From positions 26,786 through 90,785 of the forward strand of contig JAUVVG010000010.1 of NCBI GenBank assembly GCA_030604735.1: a DNA stretch of 64,000 nt. Direction: 5' to 3'. How positions within the stretch are numbered: position 1 is the first letter of the stretch; each line of letters begins with the position of its first letter. The position numbers and the translations under genes are program-made. Source of the stretch: Azoarcus sp. (GTDB taxonomy: Bacteria; Pseudomonadota; Gammaproteobacteria; Burkholderiales; Rhodocyclaceae). Under the pieces are notes generated by a model. The model was given only the letters and a program-made list of their open reading frames with translations, had not been told where the DNA came from and ran no database searches. This document shows, piece by piece, positions 59,089 to 64,000 of the stretch.

Positions 59089-60159
59089 TCAGTCTGCCTT
59101 GTGACCGCTCAGCGCGGCGGCGATGGTACGCGACATCAGGCGCAGCTCCGAGCGCAGATCCTCCGAGAACTGGGCGTTCTCGCTGGGGCGCTGCGCGATC
59201 TGACGCAGCAGCGCGCGCAAGTCGTCCTGGGTTTCGGTTACCGAAGTCAGACCGCGTGATTCGCGGCTGATCATCTCGGACAGCCGGTTGAGCTGGTGAC
59301 TGAGTTCGCTCAGCTGATCGACGGTCGCACGGCGCTCCCGCTCCGAGTCCTGTATCGACCGCTGCATGCGTTCGAGGCTTTCGGCGGTCTGCTCCAGCAA
59401 GGCCTGCACATAGGCCGGCACGCCGCCGTCGCCGTCGCTGCCCATCGCCGACGACGGGATGCGGGTGATGTTGGAGAGCCACTCTTCCAGTTCGTTGTAG
59501 AAGCGGTTCTGGGCGTGTCCGGACTGCAGGTCGAGGAAACCCACCACCAGCGAGCCGGCCAGGCCGAACAGCGAGGTGGAAAACGCGGTCGACATCCCGC
59601 TCAGCGGTTCGTCGAGCTTGATCTTGAGGGCCTCGAACATCGCGACCGCATCGGCGCCGCCGCTCATGCCGCCGATGATCTCGCCCACCGAGCGGATCGT
59701 CACCAGCAGGCCCCAGAAGGTGCCGAGCAGGCCGAGGAAGATCAGCAGGCCGATCAGGTAGCGACTCAGGTCGCGCTGCTCCTCGAGCCGGATCTGCACG
59801 CTGTCGAGGATGGTGCGCATCGAAGCCGGGCTGAGGTTCAGCTTGCCGCGCTCGCGGCTGGACAGCATCTTCGCCATCGGGGCGAGCAGGACCGGACGGC
59901 CCAGAGAGGGCCGCTCGGGGTCGGTCTGATGAAAGCTTTCGATCCAGATCACTTCCCGCTGCAGCCGCCACACCTGGCGCAGATTGACCGCGATGCCCAC
60001 CGCCAGCACGAACAGGATCACGCTGTTGAAGGCCATGTTGGCCATGAACACGTGCTTGAGCTGAGGAACCAGAACCGCGGCAAGCGCCGCAACCAATGCG
60101 AGAAAGACGCCCATCCATGTGGTGACATGAATCGGCTTGGTGAACTCCTTGCGGTTCAT
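59089..60159 (-). CDS. MotA/TolQ/ExbB-like proton-channel protein
   Basis: The 356-residue protein has two N-terminal helices (about 14-34 and 43-60), then two helices with MotA/TolQ hallmarks, LGLLGTFWGLLVTI (about 141-154) and STSLFGLAGSLVVGFL (about 194-209), and a C-terminal coiled coil with many Arg and Glu (about 255-340). With the MotB-like partner it forms a probable ion-driven motor of the 5:2 MotA-MotB kind. The layout recalls ZorA, but no Zorya effector genes are present. Confidence 0.88.
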   Translation of the reverse strand: MNRKEFTKPIHVTTWMGVFLALVAALAAVLVPQLKHVFMANMAFNSVILFVLAVGIAVNLRQVWRLQREVIWIESFHQTDPERPSLGRPVLLAPMAKMLSSRERGKLNLSPASMRTILDSVQIRLEEQRDLSRYLIGLLIFLGLLGTFWGLLVTIRSVGEIIGGMSGGADAVAMFEALKIKLDEPLSGMSTAFSTSLFGLAGSLVVGFLDLQSGHAQNRFYNELEEWLSNITRIPSSAMGSDGDGGVPAYVQALLEQTAESLERMQRSIQDSERERRATVDQLSELSHQLNRLSEMISRESRGLTSVTETQDDLRALLRQIAQRPSENAQFSEDLRSELRLMSRTIAAALSGHKAD

Positions 60160-60313
60160 CGGCGCAAATCCTATTCGTGTTCGTGCAGTGAGGCGATCCG
60201 GACGATCGGGACAAAACGGGTGAAAGTCTAACGGAATCCGCGGTTTTTTGCCGATTTGCTCACACGCCGACGCGTCGACCGCTGACGCTTCGGGCCGAAC
60301 TCCTGCCGGGCGA

Positions 60314-60664
60314 TCAGCCCGCGTGATGGCCTCGCCTGGCCCGGGACAGCAGGGTCAGCGAGATCCATGCAAGCAATACACCGGAGGCGTCGGCGAGCCA
60401 ATCCCACGGGTCGCCCATGCGATGCTCGGTCAGGGACTGGGCGAACTCCATCGCGGCGCCATGGCCCAGCAGCAGGACGAGCACGAAGCCCCGGTGTCGT
60501 GGCCATGCGATCATCCCCAATAACCCGAGGCCCAGATAGGCCAGAAAATGCCCTATCTTGTCCTGATGGGCGAGCAGGTCCGGCGTCTCGGCAGGCTGGA
60601 TCAGTCCGAGCGCGAAAACTGCAGCCATGGCCGCCAGGAACGACAGGCGCAACAGGGTCAGCAT
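60314..60664 (-). CDS. VanZ-like small membrane protein
   Basis: The 116-residue protein has about four helices and the VanZ-like pattern QDKIGHFLAYLGLGLLG and GHGAAMEFAQSL, then DPWDWLADASGVLLAW. VanZ-like proteins are widespread and mostly of unknown role. ATG 60664 is 4 nt after the stop of the upstream membrane-anchored gene, and the frame upstream of it is not coding. The 154-nt spacer to the MotA-like gene (60160-60313) holds a CGACGCGTCG palindrome but no clear terminator. Confidence 0.82.
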   Translation of the reverse strand: MLTLLRLSFLAAMAAVFALGLIQPAETPDLLAHQDKIGHFLAYLGLGLLGMIAWPRHRGFVLVLLLGHGAAMEFAQSLTEHRMGDPWDWLADASGVLLAWISLTLLSRARRGHHAG

Positions 60665-60668
60665 GGAT

Positions 60669-61409
60669 TCAGTCGTTTTTCGTTTGGTCCGGATCGCTCT
60701 CGGACTTCGTTTCGGTGCCGGACTCGGGGGCGACATCGGACTGAGGCGACCGGTTCAACAAAGGGTCGAGCAGCAAGGCGAAGTCGGCCGGGGCGACATA
60801 CTGCAGGACTTCCTTGCCGCGCCGGTTCAACGCGATGTCCAGGCCCAGGCCCGGGTAGAGAAAGTGCTCGGTATCGTCGTCGAAACGGATTCTGCGTTCA
60901 GGCGGGCCGAAGCGCGCGACGATGACCTGTTCGTCCAGGTCGGCCGAAGGGATGAAGGTGATCACCCGGATCGGCATCCGTCTGGCCTCGGCGAGATCGT
61001 CGGGATGGAGCTTGACCTTGCGGGTCACGCTTTCCATGTAGCTCTCCTTTAGCGCGCGGGCGCGCATCTCGCCTATCGTGTCCTCGTCGACATCGGCGGT
61101 CAGGATCATCCGACCGGTGATGAATCCGGCGTTGACGTTCTCGTAATAGGCTTCGAGCAGGGGCGGTCGCCCAGGCGGGGCGACGATCGCGATCTCGACA
61201 TCCGGTCCGAACAACGGTCTGGCGTCATCAAGGACGCTTTGCCCGGTTTGCAGTCCGAACACCTGCGAGCCTCCGTCTTCGCGTATCTCGATCTGCCAGG
61301 GCAGCATCGGGCTCGCTTCCGGTGCGGTCGTGTCGTCCCCTGGCCAGAGCAGGGGGATCGTCACGATGGCGAGGACGAAGATGACGCAAGCGGCGATGAG
61401 TTTGGTCAT
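60669..61409 (-). CDS. Hypothetical membrane-anchored protein
   Basis: I do not recognise this 246-residue protein. It starts with a membrane helix (residues 3-22), followed by an acidic periplasmic or cytoplasmic domain with RPLFGPDVEIAIVAPPG and ARFGPPERRIRFDDDTEHFL, and an acidic, Ser/Asp-rich tail. It ends 4 nt before the VanZ-like gene and probably shares its transcript. The start at 61409 (MTKLIAACVIF) gives the anchor. Confidence 0.75.
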   Translation of the reverse strand: MTKLIAACVIFVLAIVTIPLLWPGDDTTAPEASPMLPWQIEIREDGGSQVFGLQTGQSVLDDARPLFGPDVEIAIVAPPGRPPLLEAYYENVNAGFITGRMILTADVDEDTIGEMRARALKESYMESVTRKVKLHPDDLAEARRMPIRVITFIPSADLDEQVIVARFGPPERRIRFDDDTEHFLYPGLGLDIALNRRGKEVLQYVAPADFALLLDPLLNRSPQSDVAPESGTETKSESDPDQTKND

Positions 61410-61741
61410 GCTGTGGGTTATCCGGCTGTAGCAGGGTCGGCTATTCTGCCAAAGGGAAGACAAAGGCGCGAATCCAAGGTTCGGGTGCGGGTGTAGCTTG
61501 CGCGCGACGAGCGCGCAGGTCGCAGACCGGGGACGCGATGCGAGGGCCGGGGCGATGTCGCTTCGGGAACCGTAAAACAGTGGCTCGCGAATGTGCCAAT
61601 CTGAACTCGGTCCTCGTCGCTTTGTCGTTAAGGTGTCCGGAACGCGCCGTGGCGGACAGGCCGCGAACAGATCATCGTTGCGTGCCGTGCCCGCATCGCG
61701 GCAGCAGCGCCCTTTACCGATCATGAACAAGGAGTCCTGGT
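61410..61741. other. Divergent intergenic region with a short hairpin
   Basis: This 332-nt gap separates the membrane-anchored protein from the sugar dehydrogenase. TGCGCGC-GACGA-GCGCGCA at 61499-61517 is a 7-bp hairpin with a 5-nt loop. No clear promoter, gene or repeat is recognised in the rest. Confidence 0.5.
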
Positions 61742-62887
61742 ATGCCAACAAGAAGATCAGCATTTGCCGCCTTCATCGCCAGTTGTGCGTTAGTGATGGG
61801 GACAAGCTCGAGCGGAGCGCTCGCCCAGACGAGTGTGGCCTCGGAAACCGGCCGGATCGACGTGGTCACCGTCGCGGAGGGCTTGCGCTCACCTTGGGGC
61901 CTGGCGTTTCTGCCGGATGGCCGGATGTTGGTGACCGAAAGGCCCGGTACGATGCGTATTGTCAGTGCGTCCGGGGCATTGTCCGAGCCGCTGGCCGGTG
62001 TACCGGCGGTGCATGCACAAGGGCAGGGGGGATTGCTCGATGTCGTGCTCGGTCCGGATTTCGGCAATGATCGCCGGATCTATTTCAGCTCCGCCGAACC
62101 TACCCGCAGGGGCGCCAGAACGGCGATCGCGCGGGCGGTGCTTGACGCGGATGCCCTCAAGCTCGAGCAGGTCGAGATCATATTCACTCAGAGCGAGGAC
62201 CCTTCCGGTCGCCATCATTTTGGTTCCCGGCTCGCGTTCGCGCCGGATGGCTCGCTGTTCGCCGGTCTCGGCGACCGCTCGTCGCATCGTGACCGGGCGC
62301 AGGATCTGGACAGCCATCTCGGCAAGATCATCAGAATCATGCCGGACGGATCTGTCCCGGAGGATAACCCTTTCGTCGGTCGTTCAGGCGTGCTGCCGGA
62401 AATCTGGTCTTATGGTCACCGCAACATCCAGGGGGCGGCGATCCATCCCGAGACTGGTGTGATATGGACTAATGAGCATGGGCCGCAGGGCGGTGACGAG
62501 GTCAACGCCGGCAAACCGGGGGCGAACTACGGCTGGCCGGTGATCACGCACGGACGCGAGTACGGAACCGGTTTCAGGATAGGCGAGGGCACCGAGCGCG
62601 ATGATGTCGAACCGTCGGTGCATTACTGGACACCGTCGATCGCGCCGGCCGGAATGGCCTTCTATACCGGCGACGTATTTCCGCAATGGCGTGGCAACCT
62701 CTTCGTCGGGGCGCTGCGCGGACAATTGCTGTCGCGCCTGGTGCTCGACGGAGAACGGGTCGTCCATGAGGAACGTTTGCTGACCGGGCTTGGCAGCCGT
62801 CTGCGCGACGTTCGCCAGGGGCCGGACGGCCATCTTTACCTGCTCGACGAGTCCAACGGCCGCATTCTGCGTCTCGATCCGGTTTGA
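61742..62887 (+). CDS. PQQ-dependent aldose sugar dehydrogenase (YliI/Asd-like)
   Basis: The 381-residue protein has a signal peptide ending ALAQT and six-blade beta-propeller motifs: LRSPWGLAFLPDGRMLVTER, PSGRHHFGSRLAFAPDG, WSYGHRNIQGAA and NEHGPQGGDEVN, all typical of soluble PQQ glucose/aldose dehydrogenases. It would oxidise aldoses in the periplasm if PQQ is available; no pqq genes are in the window. AAGGAG lies before the ATG at a good distance. Confidence 0.9.
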   Translation: MPTRRSAFAAFIASCALVMGTSSSGALAQTSVASETGRIDVVTVAEGLRSPWGLAFLPDGRMLVTERPGTMRIVSASGALSEPLAGVPAVHAQGQGGLLDVVLGPDFGNDRRIYFSSAEPTRRGARTAIARAVLDADALKLEQVEIIFTQSEDPSGRHHFGSRLAFAPDGSLFAGLGDRSSHRDRAQDLDSHLGKIIRIMPDGSVPEDNPFVGRSGVLPEIWSYGHRNIQGAAIHPETGVIWTNEHGPQGGDEVNAGKPGANYGWPVITHGREYGTGFRIGEGTERDDVEPSVHYWTPSIAPAGMAFYTGDVFPQWRGNLFVGALRGQLLSRLVLDGERVVHEERLLTGLGSRLRDVRQGPDGHLYLLDESNGRILRLDPV

Positions 62888-62908
62888 GACCGAGATGGCC
62901 GCTATCGA

Positions 62909-63343
62909 TCAGCGGCCGTCGGGCCGTACCTTGTTCAGGAACGGTACGGGGATCGGCGCGACCTTTCGTCTGGTGTAATCGAAGAACACGATGCCGGTTT
63001 TGCCGCGAGCGACTTCCTTGTCGCCGCCCTTGACGTTGATCCGGTACACCAGGTCGCAACCGTACTTGTTGAAATCGCTCGCGGTCATTTCGACGACGAG
63101 CGTCTCGCCGTGGAACGCTTCGGCCAGGTACTGCACCGCGGCGTCGCTGACCACGATGCCGACACCCTCTATGTCCAACTGGCTATAGCCGAGGGATCGG
63201 AAGAATCGCTGCCGCGCTTCCGAAACCAGGGTCAGCAACAAGGCGTTGTCTAAATGGCCGGCTTCGTTGATGTGGCTTTGGTAGATCTCGAGTTCGGTGG
63301 AAAAGAGAAAGTGCTGAGGCAGCTCTATGCTTACGCGTGACAT
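62909..63343 (-). CDS. Hotdog-fold thioesterase (4HBT_2-like)
   Basis: This 144-residue protein resembles acyl-CoA thioesterases of the 4HBT_2 group: SHINEAGHLDNALLL at the active-site helix, SEARQRFFRSLGYSQ, and IVVSDAAVQYLAEAF. The usual acidic residue is replaced by Asn in INEAGH, which is typical of this subgroup rather than a loss. Substrate unknown. It converges with the sugar dehydrogenase gene. Confidence 0.85.
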   Translation of the reverse strand: MSRVSIELPQHFLFSTELEIYQSHINEAGHLDNALLLTLVSEARQRFFRSLGYSQLDIEGVGIVVSDAAVQYLAEAFHGETLVVEMTASDFNKYGCDLVYRINVKGGDKEVARGKTGIVFFDYTRRKVAPIPVPFLNKVRPDGR

Positions 63344-63468
63344 CGTCTTCGATTGTGTTGTGGGAGGGCGGCGCGCGCATTATAGATGCGCGCCGGCTCG
63401 GGCGGTCCATCCGGCTGGAAACCGAACGGCCGCCGCATCGGGAAGTGACGAAGCTTCGCTTACGGCGC

Positions 63469-63702
63469 TCAGCCGTGCAGGCTGGCATTGAGCTGGTCTA
63501 CGACTTCGGCCCAGTCGGCGTCCTCGAGAATTTCCTCACGCAGGAAGGTGGCCTGTGCTGGCGTCCAAAATGGCGCATCGGAGAGTCGCATGTTATCGGG
63601 CAGAGGCGAGTGGGTCACGATGAATTCATCTATCGAGGCCTGGTCGGTCGGAAGCCCGAGTTGGGCGAACAGGTTGCGGATAGAGTGAAGAGGTGGCTCC
63701 AT
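63469..63702 (-). CDS. DUF2789 family protein
   Basis: The 77-residue protein matches DUF2789: MEPPLHSIRNLFAQLGLP at the start, DEFIVTHSPLP, and FWTPAQATFLREEILEDADWA. No function is known; it is common in gammaproteobacteria. The start at 63702 follows AGGAG by about 8 nt. The sequence upstream to 63975 holds no recognised gene. Confidence 0.88.
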   Translation of the reverse strand: MEPPLHSIRNLFAQLGLPTDQASIDEFIVTHSPLPDNMRLSDAPFWTPAQATFLREEILEDADWAEVVDQLNASLHG

Positions 63703-63975
63703 GATTGGATCTCCTGTGTGGTTCGGTCCTGGCGTGTCGTCATCTCCGCTGCGGCTTGGACCGGCTGGCGCAAGATGACCACTACAAGACATCATGGATC
63801 GCGACGCCAGGGACTGCAAGTGCTTACCATTTAGCGCTGCGGTGCGGTGGGATGACGATGGTAAGCTGGGTTGGTCGCGCTGTGACCGCGCTGTAGCTGC
63901 CTGCGACGGCCGTATCGACGAGATCGGCTGCCGTTGCGGCGTCGGTGAGGCGCGCAATATTTCAGAGGGAAGAAA

Positions 63976-64000
63976 ATGATTCCAGCCAGACGAAAAAGCC
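63976..64000 (+). CDS. Start of a gene running off the window (partial)
   Basis: GAGGG at 63965-63969 lies about 6 nt before ATG 63976, which opens MIPARRKS and continues past the end. A short upstream frame (63794-63979) would overlap it by ATGA, but its residues look non-coding. Only eight codons are visible, so no family can be named. Confidence 0.35.

Noticed and set aside
57915..60159. Zorya anti-phage system
   Set aside because: Only ZorA/ZorB-like genes are present; no ZorC, ZorD helicase or ZorE nuclease gene flanks them within the window.
63794..63979. Small Cys-containing frame of 61 codons ending in ATGA with the next gene
   Set aside because: It has no ribosome site or family resemblance, and its residues resemble translated non-coding GC-rich DNA; the overlap may be chance.

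Overview
This 64 kb window is a stretch of chromosome from a GC-rich gammaproteobacterium; the order cannot be fixed by eye. The evidence is gene order: a probable dedD tail, cvpA, purF and metZ as in Pseudomonas relatives, and pyrG-kdsA-eno-ftsB, a classic gammaproteobacterial block. No rRNA, tRNA, CRISPR array, prophage or recognisable transposase is seen. Most genes are housekeeping or conserved accessory genes, with short spacings and several ATGA overlaps.

Layout. 1-3.4 kb: cvpA, purF, metZ (purine and methionine synthesis). 3.4-7 kb: lpxH and two cyclophilins on the minus strand, divergent from cysS. 7.2-9.4 kb: M23 peptidase, small coiled-coil membrane protein and bactofilin (cell shape). 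9.4-14 kb, minus strand: PAP2 phosphatase, UPF0104-type membrane protein, polyprenyl-phosphate glycosyltransferase and ArnT-like transferase, together a probable lipid-linked sugar pathway. 14.3-18.3 kb: purL. 18.4-19.5 kb: a DUF2946/PCu(A)C copper pair. 19.6-21.7 kb: a chemoreceptor gene split by an in-frame TAA. 21.7-27.8 kb: ETF-quinone oxidoreductase, thioesterase with a 20-bp palindrome upstream, isochorismatase-like hydrolase, dinB, a 247-bp near-palindromic noncoding element, an alpha/beta hydrolase and a CREST/ceramidase-like membrane protein. 28-32.5 kb: pyrG, kdsA, DUF1330, eno, ftsB.

32.5-42.5 kb: envelope proteins (NlpC/P60, MliC-like, SIMPL), gamma carbonic anhydrase, rlmJ, MazG-like NTPase, PiT phosphate transporter, DUF3301, folE, a stand-alone AAA+ ATPase, a kinase-like protein, fabI and a HAD phosphatase. 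42.5-49.5 kb: a branched-chain/amide-type ABC transporter operon (livK-H-M-G-F) ending in an arylformamidase-like hydrolase. This block is bracketed by an intact srkA kinase gene and a 44-codon deleted remnant of a second srkA, which suggests it was inserted. 49.7-57.8 kb: an unrecognised protein, yaeQ, a cyclic-2,3-diphosphoglycerate-synthetase-like protein, a CorC/CNNM membrane protein, a zinc-ribbon protein, an unusual methyltransferase, DUF1415, another unrecognised protein, a circularly permuted GTPase and slyX. 57.9-60.2 kb: a MotA/TolQ-like and OmpA/MotB-like pair with long coiled coils and no flagellar neighbours. 60.3-64 kb: VanZ-like protein, an unrecognised membrane-anchored protein, PQQ-dependent sugar dehydrogenase, a hotdog thioesterase and DUF2789.

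The items most likely to be new are the non-flagellar rotary-motor-like pair, the srkA-bracketed transporter block, the large near-palindrome at 25.8-26.06 kb and the cPGS-like gene. All family calls come from reading motifs and gene context; no database search was run.
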